Positions 10,066-20,100 of a stretch of 64,000 nt of DNA are shown here, piece by piece (position 1 is the stretch's first letter; each line of letters opens with the position of its first letter). A model generated the notes under the pieces. That model was given only the letters and a program-made list of their open reading frames with translations. It made no database searches and was not told the origin of the DNA. The translations under genes and the position numbers were made by a program. Source of the DNA: Parvibium lacunae (GTDB lineage: Bacteria > Pseudomonadota > Gammaproteobacteria > Burkholderiales > Burkholderiaceae_D). The stretch is taken from positions 62,001-126,000 of the forward strand of contig NZ_QPGB01000006.1 in NCBI RefSeq assembly GCF_003335215.1, read 5' to 3'.

Positions 10066-11373
10066 GTGGTCAATTCTCTTTCCAGCCAACACGGCTTACC
10101 GCCAAGCGTTGCGGTTTACTGCGTTGGTGGCGCAGTACGTGATCGCTTGCTCGGGTTACCGATTCAAGATCGCGATTGGGTTGTGGTGGGGGCTACACCA
10201 GCCATGATGTTAGCGGCGGGCTACTTGCCAGTCGGCCAGGATTTTCCTGTATTCCTACACCCCCGTACCAAACAAGAGTATGCCCTGGCTCGGACAGAAC
10301 GTAAAACCGCGCAGGGCTATCATGGTTTTCAGTTTTATTGCGCGCCAGATGTCACGCTAGAGCAAGACCTGGCACGGCGTGATCTCACCATTAACGCCAT
10401 GGCGGAAGATGCCTCAGGCGCGCTGATCGACCCCTACGGCGGGCAGGCAGATTTGGCCGCCAAATGCTTACGTCATGTGGGGCCAGCATTTACAGAAGAT
10501 CCGGTGCGCTTATTGCGACTAGCCCGTTTCGCGGCGCGTTTGCCAGAGTTTTCTGTTGCCCCGACCACCGCCGACCTGCTCGCTGCTTTGGTGACCAGTG
10601 GCGAATTGGATGCGTTGATCCCAGAGCGGGTCTGGCAGGAATTGAGCCAGGGCCTGATGACTGCGGCCCCTGCCCGCATGCTGCAGGTCTTGCGGCAATG
10701 TGGCGCTCTGGCGCGCATCTTGCCAGAAGTGGATGCGCTTTATGGGGTTCCCCAGCGGGCTGATTACCATCCTGAAATTGATACAGGTCTGCATGTCGAG
10801 CTAGTACTCAATCTAGCCGCCCAGTTGGATAGCCCCTTGAGTGTGCGGTTTGCCGCCCTCACCCACGATTTAGGTAAAGCGGGGACACCCGCTCACGTAT
10901 TGCCGCGCCACCTCGGGCACGAAAGCCGCAGTGTCGCCCTGATTGGGCCTCTATGTGAACGCTTGCGCGTACCGAATGACTGTCGTGAACTCGCGCTGTT
11001 GGTGGCCCAAGAGCACGGGCATATTCACGGTAGTCTGACGTTGAGTGCGCCTGCGATTGTCAGGCTACTGGAGCGCTGCGACGCTTGGCGGCGACCACAA
11101 CGCTTTGCCGATTGTTTGTTGGCCTGTGAAGCGGATTACCGAGGCCGCGCGGGTTGGGGACAGAAAACCTATCCAGCTGCAGCACACCTTCAGGCAGCAC
11201 TGGCCGCAACTCAAACGGTAAAGAGTGGGGAGATTGCTCAAACACTCAAAGCGACTGGGGCTGAACTGCCACAAGCGACCGCCAGCGCGGCTATGCCTAC
11301 CCGTATCAAGCAAGCCATTTTTGCTGCACGGGTCGCCGCAATCGAGCCGCTATTATTAACGGCCCAGTCCTAG
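10066..11373 (+). CDS. cca: CCA tRNA nucleotidyltransferase, multifunctional type
   Basis: A class II tRNA nucleotidyltransferase of 435 residues that adds or repairs the 3' CCA end of tRNAs. It shows GGAVRDRLLG (21-30), catalytic carboxylates in DRDW (35-38), ARRDLTINAMA (about 103-113) and DPVRLLRLARFAAR. The C-terminal half has an HD phosphohydrolase motif (LTHDLGKAG, about 265), the hallmark of the betaproteobacterial/gammaproteobacterial bifunctional form. The start is a GTG at 10066, 11 bases after the argB stop. The stop is immediately adjacent to that of the convergent gene at 11374. Confidence 0.95.
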   Translation: MVNSLSSQHGLPPSVAVYCVGGAVRDRLLGLPIQDRDWVVVGATPAMMLAAGYLPVGQDFPVFLHPRTKQEYALARTERKTAQGYHGFQFYCAPDVTLEQDLARRDLTINAMAEDASGALIDPYGGQADLAAKCLRHVGPAFTEDPVRLLRLARFAARLPEFSVAPTTADLLAALVTSGELDALIPERVWQELSQGLMTAAPARMLQVLRQCGALARILPEVDALYGVPQRADYHPEIDTGLHVELVLNLAAQLDSPLSVRFAALTHDLGKAGTPAHVLPRHLGHESRSVALIGPLCERLRVPNDCRELALLVAQEHGHIHGSLTLSAPAIVRLLERCDAWRRPQRFADCLLACEADYRGRAGWGQKTYPAAAHLQAALAATQTVKSGEIAQTLKATGAELPQATASAAMPTRIKQAIFAARVAAIEPLLLTAQS

Positions 11374-11814
11374 TTATTCTTCATCCAGAATCTGGACTGT
11401 TGGCGCAGTGCGCCATTCGCAAAAAGCCTGGTATAAAAAAGCCACGCACAATAGGGCGAGACTCAGCAGCCACCAGCGTAGCCCCCAGCCGTAAGCCGTA
11501 ATATCAACCCACTGCGGTTTGAAACTGATTGGCACCTGACGTAGAAACAAAAAGCTGAGCCCGAGTAGCAAGGCAATCACCGCAGCGATTAAGCCCCGTC
11601 GAGTCTGTTTATTGAGTGCGCAAGTCAGCGCATAAAAATACACCGGGTTAGCAAGCCAAGCCACAATACCGTAACGCAACCCGAGCCAGCCAATGATAAG
11701 CAAACCTGGGCCGCGTGCATACAACTCAGGCAATTCATGTTGGATTAAAAAGCTTGTTTGAGTGAGCCCAAGAATCCAACATACTGCACTTAAAACGACA
11801 AGAAAAGTACCCAT
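11374..11814 (-). CDS. Small polytopic membrane protein of unknown function
   Basis: A protein of 146 residues that I do not recognise as a named family. About four to five hydrophobic segments can be seen: 1-21, roughly 36-64, 72-90 (IAAVIALLLGLSFLFL) and 108-130 (WWLLSLALLCVAFLYQAF), with an acidic C-terminus ILDEE. It lies 221 bases downstream of bufC on the same strand and converges with cca. Many bufferin operons carry a small membrane protein (often DoxX-like), but this sequence shows no clear DoxX features, so membership of the operon is uncertain. Confidence 0.6.
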   Translation of the reverse strand: MGTFLVVLSAVCWILGLTQTSFLIQHELPELYARGPGLLIIGWLGLRYGIVAWLANPVYFYALTCALNKQTRRGLIAAVIALLLGLSFLFLRQVPISFKPQWVDITAYGWGLRWWLLSLALLCVAFLYQAFCEWRTAPTVQILDEE

Positions 11815-12035
11815 ATGCGCTTTCTGCCAGTGACGCTTTTACCAATAATTATGTCCAGTGTATTTACCGGGAGTTCGATAATAGAGGGTAGCTGATTATT
11901 TGACTATATGTATAAGCCAATTCGTTATATGTATGCACCCATGCTATATCGGCATAACCAGTCTTGGCTAGTCCTCAAGTAGCGCTAGATCAAAAGTGCG
12001 GCTTTATTGCATCAATCTGCTTATAAAGTAATGAT

Positions 12036-12935
12036 TTAGCAGGCTGCTTGCAAGCCCACCAGAACCCCCGATTCCATCCAAGCGAGTAGATACTGACCCA
12101 AGAGCGCGGGGTCTGCATCAGGGGTCGTCTGTTGCCATTGTTGACAAACTTCTGCGAAAGACAGGCAGGGCGTGGCGGCAAGCAGCGTGAGCAGTGCCGA
12201 TTCCTGTGGGTCTAAAGAACGAAAATGAGGCTGCCAACCCTGACGCCAGATCACGACCGTTTGCGGGGCGGGTAGGCGCTCGGTAGTCGGCGTTGGGAGA
12301 GGCGGAATGGGCGCACTGGCGGTCACTAACGCCTCGTCATGCGGCGCTTCTAAATGCGCCTCTAAGGCCCGCCACAGAGAAAGAGTGTTGTATTCAAAGC
12401 GGCAAATACGCAAGCGTGGTGCGAGTTGCCACCCGGTTTTAGTCCAATCTATCGTGGGATCAGCCAAGATACCCGGCGCCAATATAGCGGTATCAGGCGC
12501 ATCAAAAACATCACGTAAAGCCCAATCTAACTGCGCCAATTCAACGACTTCTGGCTCATGCCATGTGAACCCCGTCGTTTGCTGCTGCAACCAAGTGGGC
12601 AATGAAGCTCCATAGTCCCGCAAGGTCGGCGCCTGGGGCGGGCAAGCGGCAAGATAGGCCAGCGCCATGATATTGAAGTCTACCTCTCCTAGCCAGGCGT
12701 AGACGCGCGAATAAGTATCTGCCAAGGTTTCTTGCAAGCGGGCGCGGTAAGCGTGATGGTAAATCTGTAAACGCCGTTGACGATCAATCCCAGCCGCAGA
12801 CGTTATCCCAATCCAGTCCAAGGCAGTCGTCATTGCTGGTTCAGCCAGAATCGCTGCCTGACATACCGAAAGGGCTTGCTGCCAATCGAGTGGGCTGATT
12901 GCAGCAGCGGCAGGGCGGGTGTTATCTGCTGCCAT
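12036..12935 (-). CDS. bufC: BufC-like partner of the MNIO enzyme (DUF2063 family)
   Basis: A protein of 299 residues of the DUF2063 type. It has the N-terminal helical putative DNA-binding-like domain (WQQALSVCQAAILAEP, RRLQIYHHAYRARLQETLADTY about 55-75, FNIMALAYLAACPP) and a C-terminal domain (about 160-295). Such proteins act with DUF692/MNIO enzymes, and by analogy with MbnC would present the precursor peptide to the enzyme. Its ATG overlaps the bufB stop as TAATG, so the pair is translationally coupled. The call rests on family resemblance plus its place after bufA-bufB. Confidence 0.85.
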   Translation of the reverse strand: MAADNTRPAAAAISPLDWQQALSVCQAAILAEPAMTTALDWIGITSAAGIDRQRRLQIYHHAYRARLQETLADTYSRVYAWLGEVDFNIMALAYLAACPPQAPTLRDYGASLPTWLQQQTTGFTWHEPEVVELAQLDWALRDVFDAPDTAILAPGILADPTIDWTKTGWQLAPRLRICRFEYNTLSLWRALEAHLEAPHDEALVTASAPIPPLPTPTTERLPAPQTVVIWRQGWQPHFRSLDPQESALLTLLAATPCLSFAEVCQQWQQTTPDADPALLGQYLLAWMESGVLVGLQAAC

Positions 12936-13852
12936 TATGCGGTCTGGGTTTGGGCTGAGCTTGTGATGTTAGCTGCATATGGCGGCTGTCTACTCGCGCT
13001 AACGACACCGGTGTCTGCCGCCGCGCCCGCCGTTTGGGTGATTGCGCGCGCCTGCGCTAACTCGTTGAGGAGATCTGGCAGCGGTGGAATCGCGTCATCC
13101 CGTTCCAACAAGGTCGGGATACTTTTTCCGGCTGCCTGCCAAGCGCTGACGCAGCGTGCGTATAACGCCCACACCGGTGCCGAAACAGGATGGTCGTGCG
13201 TGTCAATCAGATGATCGCCGTGGTCTGTGTAGCCAGCCAAATGGATTTGGCGAATCGCCTGCACCGGCACTTGCTGCAGGTAGTCCCATGCTGACCAACC
13301 ATGGTTCACGCTACTCACATAGACATTATTGATATCGAGCAATAATTCACAGCCGGTTCGTTGCTGGAGCGTGCGAATAAAGTCGATTTCACTCAGGGTA
13401 TTGCAGGCAAACTCAAAATAGGTAGAAGGGTTCTCTAAGACCAGTGGTCGTTTCAAACGGTCTTGGACTTGTTGCACTTTGCTGACGATATGTGTCAGCG
13501 AATCCTCGGTGTACGGTAAGGGCAACAGATCATGTAAATTGTGGCCGTGCGCCCCAGTCCAGCAGAGATGGTCCGACACCCACAGGGGTTCAACCCGTTC
13601 AATCAGGGTTTCCAATGCCGTCAGATAGGCGTCATCCAGCGGCGCGGGGGCGCCAATCGACAGTGAGACGCCATGCATCACGATGGGGTAATCGGCACGA
13701 ATCTGATCCAGCATCGCCATTGGCTTACCCCCTGCCAATAGATAATTTTCAGAAATAATTTCGAAAAAATCGAGGTCAGGCTGGGATTCCAAAATCGCGT
13801 GATAATGATTCGGGCGTAAACCGAGTCCAAACTGAGGTTGTGTTGCGCGCAC
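12935..13852 (-). CDS. bufB: BufB-like multinuclear non-heme iron oxidase (MNIO, DUF692)
   Basis: A TIM-barrel MNIO of 305 residues, the catalytic maturase of bufferin-type peptides. Metal-ligand motifs of DUF692 are present in order: FEIISENYL, MHGVSLSIG, VSDHLCW, LENPSTYFEF, LLDINNVYVSSVNHG, IHLAGYTDHG, DTHDHPV and LLERDD. In characterised relatives (MbnB and the bufferin enzymes) the iron centre oxidises cysteines of the precursor into heterocycles. The start is a GTG at 13852 (RATQPQFGLGLRP follows), with only a weak purine stretch upstream. It lies 84 bases after bufA. Confidence 0.92.
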   Translation of the reverse strand: MRATQPQFGLGLRPNHYHAILESQPDLDFFEIISENYLLAGGKPMAMLDQIRADYPIVMHGVSLSIGAPAPLDDAYLTALETLIERVEPLWVSDHLCWTGAHGHNLHDLLPLPYTEDSLTHIVSKVQQVQDRLKRPLVLENPSTYFEFACNTLSEIDFIRTLQQRTGCELLLDINNVYVSSVNHGWSAWDYLQQVPVQAIRQIHLAGYTDHGDHLIDTHDHPVSAPVWALYARCVSAWQAAGKSIPTLLERDDAIPPLPDLLNELAQARAITQTAGAAADTGVVSASRQPPYAANITSSAQTQTA

Positions 13853-13936
13853 GAGCAGGTCTTTCTAGCTTACCAACAAACGATGGGCATGCAACGCCAG
13901 CCTAAGCCAGGCGCTGCAGTGCCAAGGATATGGCGA

Positions 13937-14218
13937 TTAAATGTCGCCGATAGTACCGCCCTTTGCCAAGCATTCGCCTGCCGCTGCAGCCTTGAAGCCA
14001 TGCCCTTTACAGCCATTTTGCCCTTTGCAGCTGTGTTCAGCTGTTTTGCAATCGCTATTACCTTTACAGTCATGAATGTTGTAGCAGTGAACTTTGTCAT
14101 TTGCTGCAATCGCCTTACCACTGCTACCCTTAGGGGCAGGAGCAGCGTTAGCAGCGGCAGCCAATACAAACGCCGCTGCTGTCGCGGCGAAAAGTTGTGA
14201 GGTCATATTTTTTTGCAT
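13937..14218 (-). CDS. bufA: Bufferin-type metallophore precursor peptide (BufA2-like)
   Basis: A precursor of 93 residues. A Sec-type signal ([18 protein letters not shown]) ends near residue 28. The mature part has six cysteines: [28 protein letters not shown] and GECLAKGG. This KG-rich six-Cys pattern is that of periplasmic bufferin peptides, in which cysteines modified by the MNIO partner bind copper. The ATG at 14218 is preceded by TTGGAGAAATCCC. An ECF-type promoter (14279-14306) is followed by an untranslated leader of roughly 55 bases. It is the first gene of bufABC. The subtype assignment is less sure than the class. Confidence 0.88.
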   Translation of the reverse strand: MQKNMTSQLFAATAAAFVLAAAANAAPAPKGSSGKAIAANDKVHCYNIHDCKGNSDCKTAEHSCKGQNGCKGHGFKAAAAGECLAKGGTIGDI

Positions 14219-14278
14219 GGGATTTCTCCAAGAGTTGTAAAATGAGCGGGCGACCATAGAAACGTTCACCACCTCCTG

Positions 14279-14306
14279 TAGTCGCCGTCATGTCGTTATC
14301 CTTACA
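14279..14306 (-). promoter_or_regulatory. Predicted ECF sigma promoter of bufABC
   Basis: Read on the minus strand this is TGTAAGG (14306-14300), 15 bases, then CGACTA (14284-14279), about 60 bases ahead of the bufA ATG. The identical two blocks at identical spacing occur upstream of msrP (40286-40259). The form (GTAA-type -35, CG-rich -10) suits an ECF sigma factor, and one is encoded at 8473-9063. The assignment of sigma to promoter is inferred. Confidence 0.7.
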
Positions 14307-14322
14307 CCCCACCTGAAAAAAT

Positions 14323-14676
14323 ATGAGTGATCTAAAACGCTTCCATGTTGGCCCGCGCCTCTCCGAAACCGCCATTTTCAACCGAGTGATTTATTTAGCG
14401 GGGCAAATCGCCGAAGACACCACGCAAGATATTGAAGGCCAAACGCGCGAAGTCTTGGGCCATATCGACCGCTTACTCGCTGAAGCGGGCAGTGACAAGA
14501 CGCGCTTGCTGCAAGTGCAGTGCTACCTCAGCGATATGCAATATTTCGCTGGGTTTAACCGCGTGTGGGATGCCTGGGTCCCGGCGGGGAACACGCCACC
14601 CCGAGCGACGGTGGAAGCGAGGCTCGCCAATCCTCAGTGCCTGGTTGAAATCGTGGTGGTCGCGGCGCAACAATAA
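14323..14676 (+). CDS. RidA-family (YjgF/YER057c/UK114) protein
   Basis: A protein of 117 residues with the RidA signature: VIYLAGQIAED near 23-33, and the C-terminal NTPPRATVEARLANPQCLVEIVVVA, whose Arg and Glu line the trimer-interface site. RidA enzymes hydrolyse reactive enamine/imine intermediates made by PLP enzymes, but many paralogues have unproven roles, so no symbol is given. It is divergent from bufA; the ECF-type promoter lies in their shared 104-base gap but points toward bufA. No good Shine-Dalgarno is seen. It converges with the yhhQ-like gene, leaving 5 bases between stops. Confidence 0.88.
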   Translation: MSDLKRFHVGPRLSETAIFNRVIYLAGQIAEDTTQDIEGQTREVLGHIDRLLAEAGSDKTRLLQVQCYLSDMQYFAGFNRVWDAWVPAGNTPPRATVEARLANPQCLVEIVVVAAQQ

Positions 14677-14681
14677 GACTT

Positions 14682-15383
14682 CTAGACCTTTAAGCTGAAC
14701 GGCGTGAAGTTGGTATGGCGGTCGTAGTAGTCTTCCTGCTCAGCACGCTTGAGGAACGCGACCACCCGATAGGTCACTGGGGTCATCAGCACTTCCCAGC
14801 TGGTTTTCAAGACATATTGCGCCACCGCCACCGCAAATAATTGCTCATTGGGCCAGATGCCATAAAACGCAATCACATAAAACAAACTCGAATCAACCAA
14901 CTCGCCCACCAACGTAGAGCCGATCGTCCGCATCCATAACTGTTTTCCTTGGGTTAATAATTTCATCTTGGCTAAGACAAAACTATTGGCAAAACTGCCG
15001 CAACAAAACGCAATGATTGAGCCTAATACTATGCGCGGGGTGTTGCCGAACACCCCTTCCAAATGGGCTTGATAGGTTTGCATAAAGGCATTGTTGGCGG
15101 GCGGTAACTGCAACACGATCCAAGACATGAGGCTGGCAAACAGCAGCGCACCAAAGCCCGCCCAAACAGCGCGACGATCGTATTTGTACCCATAAACCTC
15201 GGTCAGAATGTCGCCAAAGATATAGGAGATTGGGAAAAACAACACCCCAGCGCTAAAGGTCACCGCCCCCACAATCGGCAACGTGAGCTGCGCCGCTTTC
15301 GCGGCCCCAATCAAATTGGAGCAGAGCAGCACACACACAAACGCGGCCATGATGAAGTCGTAGTATTTATAAGCGCGAGACAT
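14682..15383 (-). CDS. yhhQ: Queuosine precursor transporter, YhhQ family
   Basis: An inner-membrane protein of 233 residues with about six hydrophobic spans (for example FIMAAFVCVLLCSNLIGAA at 11-29 and the FPISYIFGDILTEVYGYKYDRR loop near 52-72). ISYIFGDILTEVYGY, then the later GSTLVGELVDSSLFY, is diagnostic of the YhhQ/QueT-like vitamin-transporter family. YhhQ imports preQ0/preQ1 for tRNA queuosine synthesis. The start at 15383 (MSRAYKYYDF) is preferred; an ATG three codons upstream (15392) is possible. It is downstream of gltD on the same strand with a 161-base gap in which nothing else was recognised. Confidence 0.9.
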   Translation of the reverse strand: MSRAYKYYDFIMAAFVCVLLCSNLIGAAKAAQLTLPIVGAVTFSAGVLFFPISYIFGDILTEVYGYKYDRRAVWAGFGALLFASLMSWIVLQLPPANNAFMQTYQAHLEGVFGNTPRIVLGSIIAFCCGSFANSFVLAKMKLLTQGKQLWMRTIGSTLVGELVDSSLFYVIAFYGIWPNEQLFAVAVAQYVLKTSWEVLMTPVTYRVVAFLKRAEQEDYYDRHTNFTPFSLKV

Positions 15384-15544
15384 GGCGACCATCCGTTAAC
15401 AGAGAATCGCTATTGTAGCGATCTCTGTACCGCGTGCGCAGGGTGGGCTTAGATTTAAGCGTGACGTATGTCCGTGCATCATTCCAACGGCGGCCTTGAA
15501 TGCGACCATCTGTTTATTCACATTGGTCTCACAGGCCAGCGAAC

Positions 15545-17041
15545 TCAGCGCGGCAACGTGCTGCAACCCATCAGGAACTCATCCACAGCGCGGGCGCATT
15601 GCCGCCCTTCACGAATCGCCCAAACAACTAAGGATTGCCCGCGGCGCATGTCGCCGGCGGCAAAGACGTTAGGTACATTGGTAGCATAGGCAAGTTTGCC
15701 TTCGGGGCCGTTGTCGGTTGCAGCACGAGCATTGCCACGGGCATCGGTATCAACGCCAAAGGCGCCCAATACACTGCCGACCGGCGCCACAAAGCCCATC
15801 GCGAGCAACACTAAATCAGCCGGCCAATGCTGTTCAGAATCAGGGACTTCGCTCATGGTCATTTGCCCTGTTTGTGGGTCTTTTTGCCATTCCACCCGGG
15901 CGGTGACCACGGCAGTAACGCGGCCATTCTTGCCCTCGAACCGTTTGGTCGTAATTGCCCAATCCCGCTGACAGCCTTCTTCGTGCGAGGAAGAGGTGCG
16001 CAACTTCAAGGGCCAGTAGGGCCAGGTTAAGGCTTTATTCTCTTGCGCAGGGGGCTGTGGCATTAATTCAAATTGGGTCACCGACTGCGCCCCCTGTCGG
16101 TTGGATGTGCCGACACAATCAGAGCCAGTATCGCCTCCACCGATGACGATGACGTGCTTGCCAGTCGCCAGCAATTGTGCGGGCAAGCTATCGCCTGCAT
16201 TGACTCGGTTTTGCTGCGGTAAAAACTCCATCGCAAAATGTATCCCCGACAACTCACGGCCTGGTGTGTTCAAATCACGAGGCTGCTCAGCCCCGCCCGC
16301 CAAGATGATCGCATCGAATTCAGCCTGCAATTCAGTAACCGATATCTGCTGCTTGGCTAAATTGGTCACGGTTGTTTGTGTAGGCCAATCGCCTACCAGG
16401 GTGCTGGTTTTGAAAACAACCCCTTCTTGCTCCAGTTGCTGCACACGACGGTCAATGTGATTTTTTTCCATCTTGAAATCGGGAATACCGTAGCGCAGCA
16501 AGCCACCGATTCGGTCATTTTTTTCAAATACAGTTACAGCATGGCCCGCCCGCGCAAGCTGTTGGGCAGCTGCTAACCCGGCAGGCCCAGACCCAATGAT
16601 CGCAACTTTTTTACCGGTTTTTTGGGCAGCAGGTTGTGGTTGTACCCAACCGTTTTCCCAGGCCTTATCGATAATTGCATGTTCAATCGATTTAATGCCC
16701 ACCGGGTCACGGTTGATCCCTAGCGTGCAGGCTGCCTCACAAGGCGCAGGACAAATGCGCCCCGTAAATTCAGGAAAATTATTGGTACTGTGCAACACCG
16801 CCAAGGCATTACGCCAATCTTGTTGATACACCAGATCATTAAAATCAGGAATGATGTTGTTGACCGGGCAACCATTGTTGCAAAAAGGAATACCGCAATC
16901 CATGCAGCGCGCCCCTTGTTGGCTCGCTTGCTTATCGCTCAGGCGCAATACAAATTCACGATAGTGTTTGAGCCGAGCTGGCGGGGCCTCATACGCTTCC
17001 GCTTGACGCTCAATCTCCATGAAACCAGTAATTTTTCCCAT
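15545..17041 (-). CDS. gltD: Glutamate synthase (NADPH) small subunit
   Basis: A protein of 498 residues, the beta subunit of GOGAT. It passes electrons from NADPH through FAD and Fe-S clusters to the large subunit. N-terminal cluster cysteines are [14 protein letters not shown] (46-59) and [10 protein letters not shown]. An FAD Rossmann motif [18 protein letters not shown] occurs near 160, and an NADPH-binding GGGDTGSDC near 305. The C-terminal [28 protein letters not shown] is written here as two halves of the typical FAD-binding end. The ATG at 17041 ([10 protein letters not shown]) gives the usual N-terminus. It lies 62 bases after the gltB stop, same operon. Confidence 0.96.
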   Translation of the reverse strand: MGKITGFMEIERQAEAYEAPPARLKHYREFVLRLSDKQASQQGARCMDCGIPFCNNGCPVNNIIPDFNDLVYQQDWRNALAVLHSTNNFPEFTGRICPAPCEAACTLGINRDPVGIKSIEHAIIDKAWENGWVQPQPAAQKTGKKVAIIGSGPAGLAAAQQLARAGHAVTVFEKNDRIGGLLRYGIPDFKMEKNHIDRRVQQLEQEGVVFKTSTLVGDWPTQTTVTNLAKQQISVTELQAEFDAIILAGGAEQPRDLNTPGRELSGIHFAMEFLPQQNRVNAGDSLPAQLLATGKHVIVIGGGDTGSDCVGTSNRQGAQSVTQFELMPQPPAQENKALTWPYWPLKLRTSSSHEEGCQRDWAITTKRFEGKNGRVTAVVTARVEWQKDPQTGQMTMSEVPDSEQHWPADLVLLAMGFVAPVGSVLGAFGVDTDARGNARAATDNGPEGKLAYATNVPNVFAAGDMRRGQSLVVWAIREGRQCARAVDEFLMGCSTLPR

Positions 17042-17103
17042 CTTGACTCCTTCTGTACTTGCGCTGCTCAGGCACACCCGTACTGATTATTCAAATTAGG
17101 CCA

Positions 17104-20100
17104 TCATGCCATTGCGGGTTCTTGGCGCTCTTTGGCCATCGCGTTTAGTTCTTTCAAGGCGCGCCGGTATTCTGCGGGCATGACCTTGACGAAACGACTC
17201 CGAGCAACAACCCAGTTATCCAACACATGCCGTGCAATCGCACTGCCGGTGTAGCGGAAGTGATTTTCAACCAAGCGTTTTAGTAAGGCTTCATCGGCTT
17301 CACTGGGCCCGTTCACGTTAACCCGGTGCCAAGTAGCGCGATCAACCCGCGCCTGTTGCTCGCTCTGAGTTAACACGGGCTCCAACTCAACCATGGCTAA
17401 ATTACAGAGACGGCTAAACTGCCCATCTGCATCGTAAACATAGGCGACCCCACCTGACATACCAGCAGCAAAGTTACGGCCAGTTTTACCCAGCACAATC
17501 ACCGTGCCGCCCGTCATATATTCGCAACCATGGTCGCCAACCCCTTCAACAATCGCGACAGCGCCTGAGTTACGCACGCAGAAACGCTCGCCTGCTACGC
17601 CACTCAAATAGGCCTCACCACTGATCGCCCCATACATGACCGTATTGCCAACAATAATGTTTTCATCAGAGCGGCCACGGAAGTCAGCGGTAGGCCGCAC
17701 AATCAAACGCCCGCCAGACAAGCCTTTACCAACGTAGTCATTGCCCTGACCAACTAAATCTAGGGTAATTCCATGGGCCAGGAAAGCCCCGAAACTCTGC
17801 CCTGCGGTGCCATTGAGTTGTATGTGAATGGTATCGTCGGGTAACCCAGCATGGCCATAAGTGCGCGCGACGGCGCCCGAAAGCATTGCACCAACACTTC
17901 GATTGACATTACTGATAGGGCTAATGAAGGAAACCCGCTCGGCTTTCTCCAGCGCGGCTCTCGCTTGCTCAATAAGGCGATGATCCAGGGCTTTCTCAAG
18001 CGCATGATCTTGCGTTTCGGCATGTGAGCGGGCAACCTCTGCGGGCATCGGGGGTTGATAAAAAATTCGCCCAAAATCGAGACCACTGGCTTTCCAGTGT
18101 GCGATGGCTTTTTTCTTATCGAGTAAATCGGTACGGCCAATCAATTCTTCAAAACGACGGACCCCCAACTGCGCCATGATCTCACGGACCTCTTCGGCAA
18201 TAAAGAAGAAGAAGTTGACGACATGCTCGGGCTTCCCGCTGAATAATTTGCGTAGCTCGGGGTCTTGTGTTGCTACCCCAACTGGGCAAGTGTTGAGATG
18301 ACATTTACGCATCATGATGCAGCCTTCTACCACCAGTGGTGCCGTTGCAAAACCAAATTCATCGGCGCCTAACAACGCGGCAATCACGACATCTCGTCCG
18401 GTTTTCATCTGGCCATCGGCTTGCACGCGAATCCGCCCACGTAGCCGATTTAATACCAGCGTTTGCTGGGTTTCTGCCAAACCGAGTTCCCAAGGTGTGC
18501 CTGCGTGCTTAATTGAAGACACTGGCGAGGCTCCTGTGCCACCATCATGGCCGGCAATCACCACATGGTCGGCCTTGCACTTGGCAACCCCGGCAGCAAT
18601 CGTTCCAACCCCCACCTCTGACACCAATTTGACCGAAATACTGGCAGTTGGATTCACATTCTTGAGGTCATGAATGAGTTGAGCCAGGTCCTCAATCGAA
18701 TAAATATCATGGTGGGGCGGCGGTGAAATCAGGCCAACGCCCGGAACTGAAAAACGCAATTTAGCGATATATTCACTGACCTTATGACCGGGTAATTGAC
18801 CGCCCTCTCCCGGCTTCGCGCCTTGCGCCATTTTGATCTGAATCTGATCAGCGGAGATCAAATACTCGGCGGTCACGCCAAAGCGCCCTGACGCCACTTG
18901 TTTAATCCGCGAACGCAAGGAATCTCCCTCAGCCAGTGGCAAATCGATCTCTACGCGATTATCGCCAATGAGTGATTTGAGTGTTTCCCCCGCTTTGATC
19001 GGGATTCCTTTTAATTCATTCTGGTAGCGCTTTTCGTCTTCACCACCTTCGCCCGTATTTGACTTTCCGCCCAGACGATTCATTGCAATCGCTAGGGTTG
19101 CATGGGCTTCGGTTGAAATCGAACCAAGTGACATCGCCCCCGTTGCAAAGCGCTTAACAATCTCTTTCGCAGGCTCAACCTGATCAATATCGATCGCCTC
19201 AGTGGGGTTGAGTTTAAATTCAAACAAACCCCGTAATGTCATGTGACGCTTGCTTTGATCATTGATAATCTGGGCGTACTCTTTGTAGTTCTGAAAACTG
19301 TTCGCCCGCGTTGAGTGCTGCAGTTTGGCGATCGCATCCGGTGTCCACATATGCTCTTCACCGCGCACGCGCCAGGCATATTCGCCCCCCACATCCAGCA
19401 TGGTTGCCAGCGTTGGATCACTGCCATAGGCGGCCTGATGGAGGCGGATCGCTTCCTCGGCAACCTCAAACAAGCCGATACCCTCTACTTTTGAGGCGGT
19501 TCCCGTAAAGTATTTATCGACTAATTCACGGTTTAGACCAATCACTTCAAAAATTTGGGCTCCACAATAAGACATGTAGGTCGAAATACCCATTTTTGAC
19601 ATGACCTTGTTCAAGCCTTTGCCAATGGCTTTGATGTAGTGTTTCAACGCAAGCTCTGTCGCTGTGGCAATATCGCTCGTTTCCTGTCGGCGCGCTTGCT
19701 CAACCAGTGTCTCCATGGCCAAATAAGGATGGACTGCTTCAGCTCCATACCCCGCCAGCAGCGCGAAGTGGTGTACTTCACGCGCGGAACCGGTTTCGAC
19801 GACCAACCCAGTGCTGGTGCGCAACCCACGCTGAACCAGGTGTAGGTGAATTGCACTGGTGGCAAGCAAAGCAGGAATCGCCACCTGTGCCGCATTCGCA
19901 GCACGGTCAGAAATAATCAAAATATTGAAGCCGGATTTCACCGCGTCTTCCGCTTCTGCACAGAGCGAGGCCAGGCGCGCTTCTATCCCTTCTTTGCCCC
20001 ATGCAATCGGGTAGCAGATTGTCAACTCATGGCTTTTGAATTTGTTTGCGGTGTACTCGCTGATATGCCGCAACTTCGCCATATCCTTAAAATCGAGAAT

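Noticed and set aside
14148-14381. 77-codon minus-strand frame through the bufA promoter
   Set aside because: It overlaps bufA and ridA out of frame and lacks family features; the promoter reading explains the sequence better.
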